Shown: positions 37,804-47,413 of the stretch, one piece after another | Position numbering within the stretch: the first letter of the stretch is position 1 | Layout of the letters: each line of letters begins with the position of its first letter | From: an uncultured bacterium | GTDB taxonomy: Bacteria; Myxococcota_A; Bradymonadia; UBA7976; VGTA01 | DNA length: 64,000 nt | Assembly (NCBI GenBank): GCA_943788935.1 | Contig: CALSSE010000009.1 | Coordinates: forward strand, 248,001-312,000 | Direction of reading: 5' to 3' | Notes under the pieces: generated by a model | Told to the model about the DNA's origin: nothing | What the model saw: the letters and a program-made list of their open reading frames with translations, nothing else | The model's database searches: none | Position numbers and translations under genes: made by a program

Positions 37804-38547
37804 TCAGAGATGAGTCTCTTCTCTTGAGAGGAGGAGAGCTGAGAAACCTCCTCTCCATGAATAGTGTCGCTGATTACAAGAAATATGGTCTATAAGAGGG
37901 ATAAGGTGCTGATAGGGCGAGCAGATATGTAGATGACCGTCTTCAGAAGACATTAAGTGATAAAGAGTGAGCTCAGGGAGTCGTAAAATGACGTGAGTGT
38001 CTACAGTCTTCGAGAGCTGATCTCTGAGGTCAAGCAGTGGAATCTCAGTGTCACCGATTGGCGAAGGGGTCTGCTGGAGTTGAGACCACTCTCGACGATG
38101 TATTTCTCCTTCTAAACAAGGGTAGGGACTCATCTTAGTAGAGAGGGCATGTGGTTTAATGATCTTGATCCGTAAGGCCTCCACTTGAACTCGTCCTTCG
38201 CTGTGATGAGGCGGTCGAAGGAAGAGATAAGCGAGTGTATAATACAAAGACTCAAGGAGCCTAAAGCGAGCTTGAGTAATAAGCGCTTTGATATGATTGA
38301 CGACCTTGGAGTAGTCGAGAGAGCGACTGAGGTCACCACTCGTCGCGGCGATTAACCAGTCAGCGCTCTTCACCGCAAACTGGAGCTCAACCTGTAGAGC
38401 TTGAGGTTGACGTCGCTCCTCGGGGAAGATGCCGATGATCGTCTCTAGGTCGAGAGCGCAGAGTTTAATCCATAATAGGCTAGGGTCATTCGATCCACAT
38501 GAGGCCTGTGGGAGAAGAGAGGAAGAACTCTCGTTTAGTAGCGGCAT
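37804..38547 (-). CDS. folB: Dihydroneopterin aldolase (FolB) with C-terminal extension
   Basis: A 247-residue protein whose first about 125 residues match FolB, which cleaves dihydroneopterin in folate synthesis. Seen: LCALDLETIIGIFPEERRQPQ, the catalytic-region LDYSKVV, FRLLESLYYTLAYLFL, and IKIIKPHAL with the conserved Lys. Normal FolB is about 120 residues; the extra about 120 residues (LSTKMSPYPCLEGEIH to the end) match nothing I recognise. Start overlaps the SDR stop by 13 nt with GGAGG 6 nt before the ATG, so it is translationally coupled to the FolM-like gene. Confidence 0.82.
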   Translation of the reverse strand: MPLLNESSSSLLPQASCGSNDPSLLWIKLCALDLETIIGIFPEERRQPQALQVELQFAVKSADWLIAATSGDLSRSLDYSKVVNHIKALITQARFRLLESLYYTLAYLFLRPPHHSEGRVQVEALRIKIIKPHALSTKMSPYPCLEGEIHRREWSQLQQTPSPIGDTEIPLLDLRDQLSKTVDTHVILRLPELTLYHLMSSEDGHLHICSPYQHLIPLIDHISCNQRHYSWRGGFSALLLSREETHL

Positions 38548-39113
38548 GATAAGCCTCCATCGACAGGGATAATCGCTCCATTTATATAGCGGCCTTCGAG
38601 CGCCAAAAAACGAATCAGGCGCGCAATGTCTTCGGGCGTTCCGCTCTCCTCCATGGGGATCCGCGCGCTGAGTCGCTCTCGCTGTTCAGCGGTATAAGAC
38701 GGAGGCCAAGCGACTTGTCCCGGACTAATACCTACACAGCGAACCGTAGGGGCGAGCTCAATGGCGAGCGCTCTTGTTAGCCCGATGAGCGCAGACTTGG
38801 AAGTGCTGTAGTGACTGTATCCTCGAAGCGGCCTCTCCGCCCCTATATCACAGAGATTAAAGATGACTCCTTGGGTAGCTTTAAGAGATTTGAGTAGACC
38901 CTGAGAGAGCAGAAAAGGGGCGGTGAGATTGACCTCCAACATGCGCCGCCACTCCTCTTCATGGAGCGCCTCGAAAGGTCTAGCTTCAAAAAGTGAAGCG
39001 TTATTGACGAGTATATCAAGATGATTGGACCACAAGAGTGTTTGATCGATCATTGATTGTCGAGATAAGCTATCCCCTAAATCAGCCTTAAGAGTGATCG
39101 CTTGACGACCCAT
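38535..39113 (-). CDS. FolM-like short-chain reductase, C-terminal part (frameshifted)
   Basis: The frame encodes most of a short-chain dehydrogenase/reductase: DILVNNASLFE, the catalytic YSTSK pair (HYSTSKSALIG), VGISPGQVAWPP and GAIIPVDGG. Its cofactor-binding start is missing from this frame and is found in the overlapping fragment at 39088-39297. The operon with folB and rlmN suggests dihydromonapterin/pteridine reductase (FolM). The ATG at 39113 is probably not the true start. Confidence 0.72.
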   Translation of the reverse strand: MGRQAITLKADLGDSLSRQSMIDQTLLWSNHLDILVNNASLFEARPFEALHEEEWRRMLEVNLTAPFLLSQGLLKSLKATQGVIFNLCDIGAERPLRGYSHYSTSKSALIGLTRALAIELAPTVRCVGISPGQVAWPPSYTAEQRERLSARIPMEESGTPEDIARLIRFLALEGRYINGAIIPVDGGLSCRY

Positions 39114-39297
39114 AGACTCTATGATTGTGGAGGGTCTCTAAAATCCCTTTTTCATTTTGATGGTAATGGAGAGCTAGATCAAACCCATGGGTGGCGAGCT
39201 CAATGGCGATAGCTCGGCCTACTCTCGCTCCAGCACCAGTGATGAGTGCAGTAAGAGAGCGAGAAGATGAGGTCGATGAAGAGCGATAATGAGTCAT
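39088..39297 (-). pseudogene. FolM-like reductase, N-terminal fragment
   Basis: Encodes 69 residues including the Rossmann motif ALITGAGARVGRAIAIELA, then leaves the SDR frame at about 39115-39130 and stops at 39088. Deleting one C in CCCTCC (coding strand) joins it to the C-terminal part, giving ...ETLTIIESMGRQAITLKADLGD, a normal SDR sequence. Its ATG overlaps the rlmN stop (ATGA). Confidence 0.72.
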
Positions 39298-40451
39298 AGT
39301 CCCTGCTCCTCAAATCCTTTAATGGCGAGTTGCCCACAGGCCCCTGCTCGCTCTTGACCTCGGGTCACACGGATGGAGCAGGGGACTCCTCTCCGTTTGA
39401 GACCTTGGTCGACCGCTTCTACTTCTTGAAGAGTGGGTGAGCGAAAGGAGCTCCCTTTAAAGGGATTGAAAGGGATAAGATTGACGATCGCTCGTAAGTC
39501 TCGCTGAAACTCAGCCACACCATCAAGCTCTTCCTCGGTATCATTAATGCCCGGTAGAACCACATATTCCAACATTAAGACTCTGCGTCCGGGGAGAGGG
39601 TGGGCGAGGAGGGTCTCCTTGAGTTGGGCGAGCGGCCATTTTTGAGCGAGAGGCATAATCTGCTGTCGAGTATGATCAGTCCCGGCGTGGAGGGAGAGGG
39701 CTAGCTGAACCCGACCTTGAAAGTCTTTTGAGAAGCGCTTCATCGCTGGGACTAAGCCAACGGTAGAGACGGTAACATTCCGAGCAGAAAAGCAAACACC
39801 GTGTTGGTCTAGTAGAATTCTGAGAGCGTCCCGCGTCCGCTCATAATAGTGCAGAGGTTCTCCCATCCCCATAAAGACCAAGTGGCTCAATGATCGTTTT
39901 GGCATGGGTTTCTCATGATCGGAGACAGGTGCAGATTGGCTCGCATAGTCGAGAGCAAGATATACTTGAGCGACAACTTCTCCTACTGTGAGTGTACGTT
40001 TCAGCCCGAGAGACCCTGTCGCGCAGAATGAGCAGGCCATCGCGCAGCCTACTTGGGTAGAGACGCATAAAGTATATCGCTCTCTCCGCATTGGGAGGAG
40101 GACAGCTTCGATTTGAGCTCCATCGAACATTTCTATAAGGAGCTTCTCGGTACCATCTGTCGACTGGACGGTCTTGATAAGTTTGGCGACTGTCGGTCGG
40201 CTGTGTTCGGTGATCGTTTTTGCATGACGACCGAGCGAGTTAATGTCAGTGAGCCGGTGGCGATGAACGTGCAAACCTCTAAATACTCGTTTCGCTTGCC
40301 CCCTACCTACTCCCCACTCTTCGAGTCTCTCAGCTAATCCCTCAAAGGGGAGTCCGATCAGCTCGACACGGTCATCATCTGTGAGGGTCGGTCGCCTCAC
40401 TATTGGTGCACTTGGTTGATCTACGATCGGTAATTCGGTCTGCAACGTCAT
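39294..40451 (-). CDS. rlmN: 23S rRNA (adenine-2503-C2)-methyltransferase RlmN
   Basis: A 385-residue radical-SAM methyltransferase that methylates A2503 of 23S rRNA and A37 of some tRNAs. The iron-sulfur cluster motif is CAMACSFCATG (C-x3-C-x2-C), followed by LTVGEVVAQV, LVFMGMGEPLHYYE, SLHAGTDHTRQQIMPL and the C-terminal CSIRVTRGQERAGACGQL with the methyl-carrier Cys. AAGAGGAT precedes the ATG. It leads a tight minus-strand operon with the FolM-like and FolB genes (ATGA overlap). Confidence 0.95.
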   Translation of the reverse strand: MTLQTELPIVDQPSAPIVRRPTLTDDDRVELIGLPFEGLAERLEEWGVGRGQAKRVFRGLHVHRHRLTDINSLGRHAKTITEHSRPTVAKLIKTVQSTDGTEKLLIEMFDGAQIEAVLLPMRRERYTLCVSTQVGCAMACSFCATGSLGLKRTLTVGEVVAQVYLALDYASQSAPVSDHEKPMPKRSLSHLVFMGMGEPLHYYERTRDALRILLDQHGVCFSARNVTVSTVGLVPAMKRFSKDFQGRVQLALSLHAGTDHTRQQIMPLAQKWPLAQLKETLLAHPLPGRRVLMLEYVVLPGINDTEEELDGVAEFQRDLRAIVNLIPFNPFKGSSFRSPTLQEVEAVDQGLKRRGVPCSIRVTRGQERAGACGQLAIKGFEEQGL

Positions 40452-40629
40452 ATCCTCTTCCCCTTAGATACATCAAGTAAACCCTTAAAGTCCTCGCGAC
40501 CTCTTCTTCGCTCTAAGCGTCTTCGATATAGTTAATCTTAGTGAATAAGTCACGCGTAGAGGATATTTTCTATACATGAATGACCACTCGGGTGATCCCG
40601 GTAGTCAACACCACCTATTGGAGCTTCAG

Positions 40630-40980
40630 ATGACTCAACTCACAGACCGTATTGAGAGCGAATCAGCATCACCCCTCTCACTTGACACGCTTCATCATGT
40701 AGCGATTCAAGTCGAAGACGTAGCCCGCGCAGTCGGGTGGTATCAAGAGATGTTTACTTGTGAAATTCAATGGCAAGACCCAACATGGGCTCTCTTGAAG
40801 TTCGAGAACACTTCATTAGCCTTGGTGGTCCCGGGTGAACACCCTCCTCATCTCGCCTTCTCAATGAAAGATGCAGACACTTTGGGACCGTTAAAGACAC
40901 ATCGAGATGGGACACGTTCTCTCTACTTGAAAGACAGCGAAGGAAACACCATAGAATGTATGGATGCAGAGAGCGTGTAA
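40630..40980 (+). CDS. VOC-family (glyoxalase-like) protein
   Basis: A 116-residue protein with one VOC (vicinal oxygen chelate) domain: LDTLHHVAIQVEDVARAVGWYQEMF, then LALVVPGEHPPHLAFSM and SLYLKDSEGNTIECMD. The metal-ligand positions typical of the fold (His in HHVAIQV, His in PHLAFS and Glu in NTIEC) are present. Such proteins act on diverse small substrates. Start 40630 has GGAG 6 nt upstream; ATG 40576 extends it by 18 residues. Confidence 0.82.
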   Translation: MTQLTDRIESESASPLSLDTLHHVAIQVEDVARAVGWYQEMFTCEIQWQDPTWALLKFENTSLALVVPGEHPPHLAFSMKDADTLGPLKTHRDGTRSLYLKDSEGNTIECMDAESV

Positions 40981-41006
40981 GGCTAAGGGATCTCTGCTGA
41001 GCTCTT

Positions 41007-42188
41007 TTATGGGTTGAGTACAGAGAAGGGGTTTTGACGATGATCAACCTTCTTGGGTTGGTCTACGGGCGTTTCGATATTCACTTTAAGTTGACCCCAC
41101 AGCTGTAACGCATAAGAGTGTTGGGGATAAGCGTAATGTATTAATTCATCCGCTCGATGGCATTGGCCTTTTAAGCAGAGCAATAAGCTAAACGAGAAGA
41201 GACGCTCAAGTTGTCCTATACTGATCCCCACTTTATGATCAGGTCTGACAGAGACAAGCCACTGCCGAAGCTCATTATTTGATGGGGCAGAGATGTTGAT
41301 AAGCGTAGGTGCGACTTTGAGTCCCTCATCGGTGAGCCGATAGGGGGTCGGTACAAAGAGAGGCGTCGGCTGGAGATGGACGAGGCTCTCTAATGGAGCG
41401 ATCAACTCCACCGATTCATCGCCATCAAGGTCGCGCAACGTCACTGACCCTCTTAGAGGAGTCTCATGACCATGATATGGTCCTAAAGAGAGCTGATCAT
41501 AGAGATAAAGTCCACTCTTTGACTCTTTGGAATTGCCCCTATGAGAGTCTTGACTAGGAGGTCGACCTTTAATGATAGAGCTCTCTTTAGAGGAGGGGGT
41601 AGCAGAAGAGTCATCTTTAGAGGAGTCATCTTTAGAGGAGGCATCTTTAGAGGAGGCATCTGCAGAGGAAGGTCCCTTTAGGGAGAGCTCTGTTGGCGTA
41701 CCTAATTTGATGAGCTGTAGGGTTTTATTACTCTGAGAATGACTCTGAATTAAGGCGATTAGACGCTGTTTCCGTGACCAATATCGGAGCTCAATGGGAG
41801 CGACTTGCTTGAGAGTGACTCGACCTAGAGCATGACGTTCTTTTAAGTCATACCCTTCGATAACGAGCCGCGCATCGGGAGATTGTCCATCCCACTCTAA
41901 GATTAGTGATTGACAGTGTCTAGCGCAGCTCTCTTGAGCTCCACATAGCACTGTACAAGGCGCCAATAGATAGGCTTTTAGACGGAGTTGTGATTGCTCT
42001 ATTTCATAGATTTGACGAACCGCGATGAGAGGGGCGGACTCTCCTTCTACTAAGTCTGGCCAGAGAGCGCTCTTGAGGGCCCATTCTCTCATTTCTGATA
42101 GATGATTAACCTGAGAGAGATGGCGCTTAGGATAGAGTGACCATGAGAGCAGAAGTATCAGCCCGATGAGAGATGCAATCCACCTCAT
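41007..42188 (-). CDS. Secreted or anchored protein with Ser/Lys/Asp repeat
   Basis: A 393-residue protein with an N-terminal hydrophobic segment (about 3-19) that is a signal peptide or anchor. Residues about 75-95 have a Cys cluster (LAPCTVLCGAQESCARHC). A five-residue S/K/D repeat (ASSKD, DSSKD; about 172-195) precedes a LRDLDGDESVELIA motif resembling FG-GAP/EF-hand loops. I do not recognise a family. Its ATG overlaps the malQ stop (ATGA), so it is translated with malQ. Confidence 0.72.
   Translation of the reverse strand: MRWIASLIGLILLLSWSLYPKRHLSQVNHLSEMREWALKSALWPDLVEGESAPLIAVRQIYEIEQSQLRLKAYLLAPCTVLCGAQESCARHCQSLILEWDGQSPDARLVIEGYDLKERHALGRVTLKQVAPIELRYWSRKQRLIALIQSHSQSNKTLQLIKLGTPTELSLKGPSSADASSKDASSKDDSSKDDSSATPSSKESSIIKGRPPSQDSHRGNSKESKSGLYLYDQLSLGPYHGHETPLRGSVTLRDLDGDESVELIAPLESLVHLQPTPLFVPTPYRLTDEGLKVAPTLINISAPSNNELRQWLVSVRPDHKVGISIGQLERLFSFSLLLCLKGQCHRADELIHYAYPQHSYALQLWGQLKVNIETPVDQPKKVDHRQNPFSVLNP
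41600..41668. repeat. 15-bp coding repeats (SSKDx)
   Basis: About four and a half contiguous 15-bp units, consensus TTAGAGGAGTCATCT/TTAGAGGAGGCATCT on the plus strand, encode the Ser-Ser-Lys-Asp linker. The frame is kept. Confidence 0.82.
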
Positions 42189-43750
42189 GTTCTACTCTGT
42201 GAATCCTGTTGAGATGGAATCCTCCCAAAAGTTAAGGCGACTGTTCGAAGCCTATGTGAGATTTCATGATTGAGCGCCTCACCACGGATACGCCACTTCC
42301 AATTGCCTGCAGGAGAGCTAGGGGTGTTCATTCGGGCATCGCTCCCTAAAGAGAGGAGGTCTTGCATAGGAATGATCGCTAAAGAGGCAGTGGATGAGAA
42401 AGCGAGGCGAATAAGGTCCCAGCAGATCTGCTCTTCATCACCACTAATCGAGCAGTAAGAGCGGACTTGATGCTTGATCTTTTCATCACAAGAGTGCCAC
42501 CAAGCTCTCGTTGTCTCATTATCATGAGTCCCTGTATAGACGACGCAGTGCGGAGAGGTATAGTTGTGAGGTAGATAAGCGTTTTCGACCTCTCCATCAA
42601 AAGCGAATTGGATCACTTTCATACCAGGGAGCCGAGTCGATTCGAGTAGATCTTTCACCGGTTGATCGATCAGCCCCAAATCCTCGGCGATCAGCGGCAG
42701 AGTATTTTCGTCAGTGTTAAATTCACAAAGACCTTCTCTTAGCGCTTTGAAAAGCGATAGACCAGGGCCTTTGATCCAGACCCCTGAACTTGCATCGGGG
42801 GAACCAAAAGGGACAGACCAATAGGCGGCGAAAGCTCTGAAGTGATCTATTCTCACATAATGGGTGAGCGATAAGGATCGCCTCAACCGCTTAATCCACC
42901 ACTGATAGCCGCTGCTGAGGTGCCTAGACCACATATAGATAGGGTTACCCCACAGCTGACCAGTGTCGCTGAAGGCGTCAGGGGGTACCCCCGCGACCGC
43001 GATCGGTGAGCCCGTTTTAGTAAGAGAAAAGAGCTCTTGATTACACCATACATCAGCGCTGTGATGATCTACATAGATGGGGACATCACCGATTAAGTCG
43101 ATATTGAGCTCATCAGCAAGTGATTTGAGCTGATCCCACTGTTGTTGAAACCACAGCTGGATCACCTTGAAACACTTAATTTCGTTAGTATATATTGCTT
43201 TTACTTCAGTTAAGGCAGTCGGTTCTCGGGTAACGAGAGCATCACCCCATGTCCACCATGGACCTTGATAATCCGATGATTGATTGAGCGCTTGGAAGAG
43301 AGCAGCCTCTTCTAGCCAATCGGATTGAGCGACATAGAATTGCTCCAAGCTGAGGTGATGAGAGCCTGGCGTATCAATAAAGCGTTGGGCAGCAGTGTTT
43401 AGTAGCTGCTGCTTAAGAGGAATCAATGCGTCAAAGTGGACCTCATCTAGCCCCCATGATCTGGCCTCTTCGCAGAAGTGATGCAGCTCTTCGGAGGTCA
43501 GCCACCCTTCACGCTGAAGCTCGATGAGGGATATGAGGAGAGGATTACCCGAAAAAGCCGAGGGGCTAGAATAGGGGGAGTGTCCAGCGCCGATGGGTAC
43601 TAAGGGGAGAATTTGCCAACTCCCCGCGCTGGTCTCTGAGAGCCAGTGTAAGAAATGTTTAGATTCTGCGCCGAGTGTCCCTATCCCCTCCTCACTGGGG
43701 AGAGAGCTCGGGTGGAGGAGTATTCCATGTTGACGTTGACTGATCTTCAT
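42185..43750 (-). CDS. malQ: 4-alpha-glucanotransferase (amylomaltase)
   Basis: A 521-residue GH77 enzyme that transfers glucan chains in glycogen/maltodextrin metabolism. The family N-terminus RQHGILLHPSSLPS is intact, the nucleophile is Asp302 (RIDHFRAF), the acid/base Glu356 (AEDLGL) and the third acid Asp410 (GTHDNETT). Length is normal and no signal peptide is present, so it is cytoplasmic. The downstream gene overlaps by 4 nt. A GGAA-type ribosome site precedes the ATG. Confidence 0.95.
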   Translation of the reverse strand: MKISQRQHGILLHPSSLPSEEGIGTLGAESKHFLHWLSETSAGSWQILPLVPIGAGHSPYSSPSAFSGNPLLISLIELQREGWLTSEELHHFCEEARSWGLDEVHFDALIPLKQQLLNTAAQRFIDTPGSHHLSLEQFYVAQSDWLEEAALFQALNQSSDYQGPWWTWGDALVTREPTALTEVKAIYTNEIKCFKVIQLWFQQQWDQLKSLADELNIDLIGDVPIYVDHHSADVWCNQELFSLTKTGSPIAVAGVPPDAFSDTGQLWGNPIYMWSRHLSSGYQWWIKRLRRSLSLTHYVRIDHFRAFAAYWSVPFGSPDASSGVWIKGPGLSLFKALREGLCEFNTDENTLPLIAEDLGLIDQPVKDLLESTRLPGMKVIQFAFDGEVENAYLPHNYTSPHCVVYTGTHDNETTRAWWHSCDEKIKHQVRSYCSISGDEEQICWDLIRLAFSSTASLAIIPMQDLLSLGSDARMNTPSSPAGNWKWRIRGEALNHEISHRLRTVALTFGRIPSQQDSQSRT

Positions 43751-43777
43751 CGCAAATTCCGTAGATACTTAGGTTTG

Positions 43778-45958
43778 TTACTCGTTGATCTCAAAAATGT
43801 CGCTCTCGAGTCGGTATGGAGCGGGACTCTCACCTTCCACGACCCAGCGAAAGCGACCGATAAAGGGACCGGCGGTGGTCGGGACAGTAAATCGATTAGG
43901 CATCGCCGCGCGCCAATAGAAGGCTCTACCGGTCTGTTCCGGCCGATCATCATAAGTGGGGTCAACACGAAGCGAGAGCTCTATTTCTGGTCCTTGACTG
44001 TTCCAAGGGAGGCCGCTGAGATGACTCACGCTCGTCCATATGGATTGATTGTTATCTCCATTAGTCTCTCGCTCAAGACTCACTACGGGGTGGTCGATCG
44101 CGGGGTCTCCTCCACTCCATTCTGCGGTCCATATACCTGACTCGGTGCGCGCTGGTGACTCGGTCCACTCTGGTTCTCTGAGTGCCTCTTCAAAGATGAC
44201 CTCTTCTCTGGGGACTTCTGACTGTGGGGGAAGTGGAATGGGGAGGAAGGAGAGGGGGCGAGTTGAATCTAGTAGATGGGCCATAATCTCGACGCCACGA
44301 TTGATCAAGAACTCTCCGAGTCCTGGCCCCCAAATACCGCCAGCGCCTTCATAGCCACCTAAGAAGTAATCATCGGCGTGCAATAAATAACCGAGATAGC
44401 CTTGAGTGTAGCCTAAGACCCACATTTGCTCGAGTCCGGTGAGCTCTAGGGCTCGATCTCTAAGCTCGATTCCGACACTGGTCAGAGGCTCTCCTGGGAG
44501 ACTGATCATCCCCAAGTTTCCGAGCTGTACTGCGGCGATTTGACCCCAAGTGATCCCATCAGCTTCGGGGACTGTGATTAGACAGAGTAAATCGTCGGCG
44601 GTGTAAATGCGCTGTTCTCCCTCTTCATCAGGGCAATTCTCATCATTGAGAGGGTAGCAATAAACACCTCCATTGGGGTAGCGGTCAAATCGACCGTCAG
44701 GGTTGACGAGCTGATTATTCATGGGGAAGCGAATTGTTTTAATGTTTAGCTCTAGATCGGGAGCGGTCTCGATCTCGGAGAGAGCAGGGATGATACGATC
44801 AGCGGCTTCTTTACCAATGGCGGCGAGCTCTCGATACTCTTCTCGCGGCTCGTTACCTTCTTCTGTGAAGTGTTCAGTAGGAATACGAGGGCTCATATCA
44901 CCGGCCCAACTTTGAAAATAAAGCACTGGAGCGTACTCAGGGAGTCTCTCTTCTACCCCACGCTCAAGCGCTCCCGTAGCGTCTGCTGAGAGGATGAATT
45001 CATCGGCGCCGATCACGGTGGCATGCATCGAATAATTAACTAATAGCGCTTTAAGTTTCCCTTCATCATCGGTCACCTTAAGGAGCCCCATACTATCATC
45101 GATAATATCGCCATTTTCACAACGACGATCAGAGTGGAGGCTACTCACCTGAATGGTCTCATAGCCCACTTGAGCAGGGCTCGCGTTGGCATCAGCTTCT
45201 AAGATGACCTCAATAATATTGTCGAGTACTCGATGGTAAAGCGCCGGAGAGAAGCGGCCAGCGAGTAGCCGTAAGATCGTATGGGAGATGATCTTCCCAC
45301 CGCTCGCATGGGTGTGGGTCGCGCCTATGATGAGCCCATCAGCGAGGTCGCCACGACCTTGAGCCCTCAGCACTCTCTTGACATCGACGATAAAGTCTTG
45401 CCACATCGCCGCGGTGTCTGTTCTGAGGAGAACGAGGCTCTGCTCCCCTCGACGAATGAGCAAAGCTCGTGCGGTGAGACCTGTATGTTGGTGGTCCGTC
45501 CCACTGGGGGCGAAGGGGTTATTGAAACCGCCTGGAGGAGGGAAGAAACCTACTGTTCCTATACCCAAAGGGAACCCTAGCGAGCGCTCTGCATAGCCGG
45601 AGTAGAGCCGGTCCACATTAGGGGCTCGATCGCGATACTCTTCTTCATCGACCGCTAGATCAAAGGTCCACTCCATATCATTGAGCTCGGCATCATTCAT
45701 TCCAGCGTCAGTCAACTCGGCATCCGTTAACTCAGCGTCTTCACCGCGTGACATCATGTCGTCTAGCTCTTGATCTGAGACGGATAAGTCCGTGATGGCC
45801 TGATCTACCATCTGCATTTCAGAGCGATGAGGTTCATCATCACAGCCTATGGTGAACGTTGCCAGCGAGATGCTCAAGAGTAGCAATGGGCTCGAGAAAG
45901 GAAGGACTCTCCGATAAAGGGGAGATCGCTCTAAGTAACTGAGAAAGAAGAGAGACAT
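43778..45958 (-). CDS. Neutral ceramidase-like lipoprotein
   Basis: A 726-residue exported protein with a long signal peptide ending FTIG-Cys39, followed by Asp-Asp-Glu, and a DAELTDAELTDAG repeat linker (about 75-95). The main domain (about 120-590) matches the neutral/alkaline ceramidase family: LGIGTVGFFPPPGGFNNPF, the metal-binding IGATHTHASGG, VNYSMHATVIGADEFILSAD, and FQSWAGDMSPR. Family members hydrolyse the N-acyl bond of ceramide. The C-terminal about 130 residues resemble the family's Ig-like tail. Substrate here is unproved; a non-ceramide amidase is possible. Confidence 0.83.
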   Translation of the reverse strand: MSLFFLSYLERSPLYRRVLPFSSPLLLLSISLATFTIGCDDEPHRSEMQMVDQAITDLSVSDQELDDMMSRGEDAELTDAELTDAGMNDAELNDMEWTFDLAVDEEEYRDRAPNVDRLYSGYAERSLGFPLGIGTVGFFPPPGGFNNPFAPSGTDHQHTGLTARALLIRRGEQSLVLLRTDTAAMWQDFIVDVKRVLRAQGRGDLADGLIIGATHTHASGGKIISHTILRLLAGRFSPALYHRVLDNIIEVILEADANASPAQVGYETIQVSSLHSDRRCENGDIIDDSMGLLKVTDDEGKLKALLVNYSMHATVIGADEFILSADATGALERGVEERLPEYAPVLYFQSWAGDMSPRIPTEHFTEEGNEPREEYRELAAIGKEAADRIIPALSEIETAPDLELNIKTIRFPMNNQLVNPDGRFDRYPNGGVYCYPLNDENCPDEEGEQRIYTADDLLCLITVPEADGITWGQIAAVQLGNLGMISLPGEPLTSVGIELRDRALELTGLEQMWVLGYTQGYLGYLLHADDYFLGGYEGAGGIWGPGLGEFLINRGVEIMAHLLDSTRPLSFLPIPLPPQSEVPREEVIFEEALREPEWTESPARTESGIWTAEWSGGDPAIDHPVVSLERETNGDNNQSIWTSVSHLSGLPWNSQGPEIELSLRVDPTYDDRPEQTGRAFYWRAAMPNRFTVPTTAGPFIGRFRWVVEGESPAPYRLESDIFEINE

Positions 45959-46166
45959 CTGTCGATTCCGATCATGATTATGGTATGGGTAAATGAGTCT
46001 AACAATCTTCGGATTAGACGTCTAGCGAGAGCTTTTAATATGAACGAGGCTTGTCTGATCAAGTAAAATCGATCATATCTTATCAACTTTGTCATCGAAT
46101 CATCAGCTTCAATATAGCCCAATGACTCGATATTGTAGTCAATCAGTCATCGTTAGGACATCACGG

Positions 46167-47405
46167 ATGAGCTTAAGTTATTCGCTTCTACCTCTAAGTA
46201 CCCTCAGGAGCTTCGTCAAGACGACTGCTCTCTGCTTGGTGATTTCTCTTTTCGCTACATCTGCTTTCGCTCAAGCAGAAGAGAAAAATAAGCTCTCAGC
46301 CCAAGCACAGAGTGAAGAGGTGCGTGAGTTATGGGATGATTTACACAAAGAGCTTCATGCTCTAGGAGAGAAATGGGGTAAACATCATAAGTTACCACCA
46401 TCAAGCTGGCTCCCAAAAGAGACGCAGAAGAGCAATAAAAAGAAGATCGATAAGTTAGCCGCCCGTCTACTCGAGGGAGTAGGCAGCTCACCGCTTGATA
46501 AAGTACTCAAAGAGCGAGCCTCGATCGTAAAAAAGATCACCGCTAAAGAGAAAGAGATCGCTAATCTTGAAGAGAAATCTTTCAGCGCTCCCGACAAGGG
46601 AGGCATGTTCACTAAGACTCGAGCGACTTATCAGAAGAAGATTACAGAGCGCAAAGGCGAGGTCACTCAGCTCAATCGTGACCTCGGGGTGGTCATGGTA
46701 AAGATTCGTAAGACCTTTGAGGAGATGGGTCTCAAGATTAGCCAAAATCAGGTGAATGACCTCTTTGTAGTGATCTCTGGAGACAGTATGAGAGAGTTCT
46801 TTATTCGGTTCTCTAATCTTCGACTTTTATCGGAGGTCATCGCTCATCACATCACCCGATCGCAGTCGGGTAAAGGATACGCTGGTCAAGCGAAGCGTTA
46901 CTATGCGATTTATGTGGCCTTGGTTTATATGCTCATGGAGGCTCATCAGAAGACGGTACAGAAGATCACCGATGTACACATCCCTAAGATCAACTCACTC
47001 GTCAAGAACACCGATGAGCAAATCGCTCAAACAGAGTCCTTAATGAGTCAACCACAACAAGCGGTTAACCGAGCGACCTTTGAACAGAACCTCGCGATCC
47101 AAAAGAAGTTAAAGGCAGCGAGTGAGAGGTATAAAAAGTACTTACAGACGCAACAGCAGAGACTCCAAAAAGCGTCGTCTGATATTCAGCTTCGCTTTGA
47201 TGCGGTGCTTAATACGTATCAAACGATCTCTCTCGCCGATAGCTTAGTAAGCGCCATTAAGAGTGGCGTAAAAGATATAAGCGATCTTCAGAGTCTAACT
47301 TTACCGAAGATGCTCCCAATCTCTGATGATAAACTTAAGGATGAGTTTAAGTTGGTCACGGGCAAGCTCGAGGGAGACGACTTCAAACAATGGGATAAGC
47401 GCTGA
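46167..47405 (+). CDS. Exported helical/coiled-coil protein
   Basis: A 412-residue protein with a signal peptide ending ATSAFA-Q (about residue 35). The mature part is almost entirely helical and Lys/Gln/Glu-rich, with long coiled-coil stretches, for example ERASIVKKITAKEKEIANLEE and residues about 280-350. I do not recognise a family. The start at ATG 46167 has AGGA 9 nt upstream; the frame is open to 46089. It is followed after 8 nt by a polytopic membrane protein, suggesting an operon. Confidence 0.75.
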   Translation: MSLSYSLLPLSTLRSFVKTTALCLVISLFATSAFAQAEEKNKLSAQAQSEEVRELWDDLHKELHALGEKWGKHHKLPPSSWLPKETQKSNKKKIDKLAARLLEGVGSSPLDKVLKERASIVKKITAKEKEIANLEEKSFSAPDKGGMFTKTRATYQKKITERKGEVTQLNRDLGVVMVKIRKTFEEMGLKISQNQVNDLFVVISGDSMREFFIRFSNLRLLSEVIAHHITRSQSGKGYAGQAKRYYAIYVALVYMLMEAHQKTVQKITDVHIPKINSLVKNTDEQIAQTESLMSQPQQAVNRATFEQNLAIQKKLKAASERYKKYLQTQQQRLQKASSDIQLRFDAVLNTYQTISLADSLVSAIKSGVKDISDLQSLTLPKMLPISDDKLKDEFKLVTGKLEGDDFKQWDKR

Positions 47406-47413
47406 GAAGACCA

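Noticed and set aside
39088..39130. Programmed frameshift in the FolM-like gene
   Set aside because: No heptameric slippery sequence or downstream structure is visible; a simple one-base change fits better.
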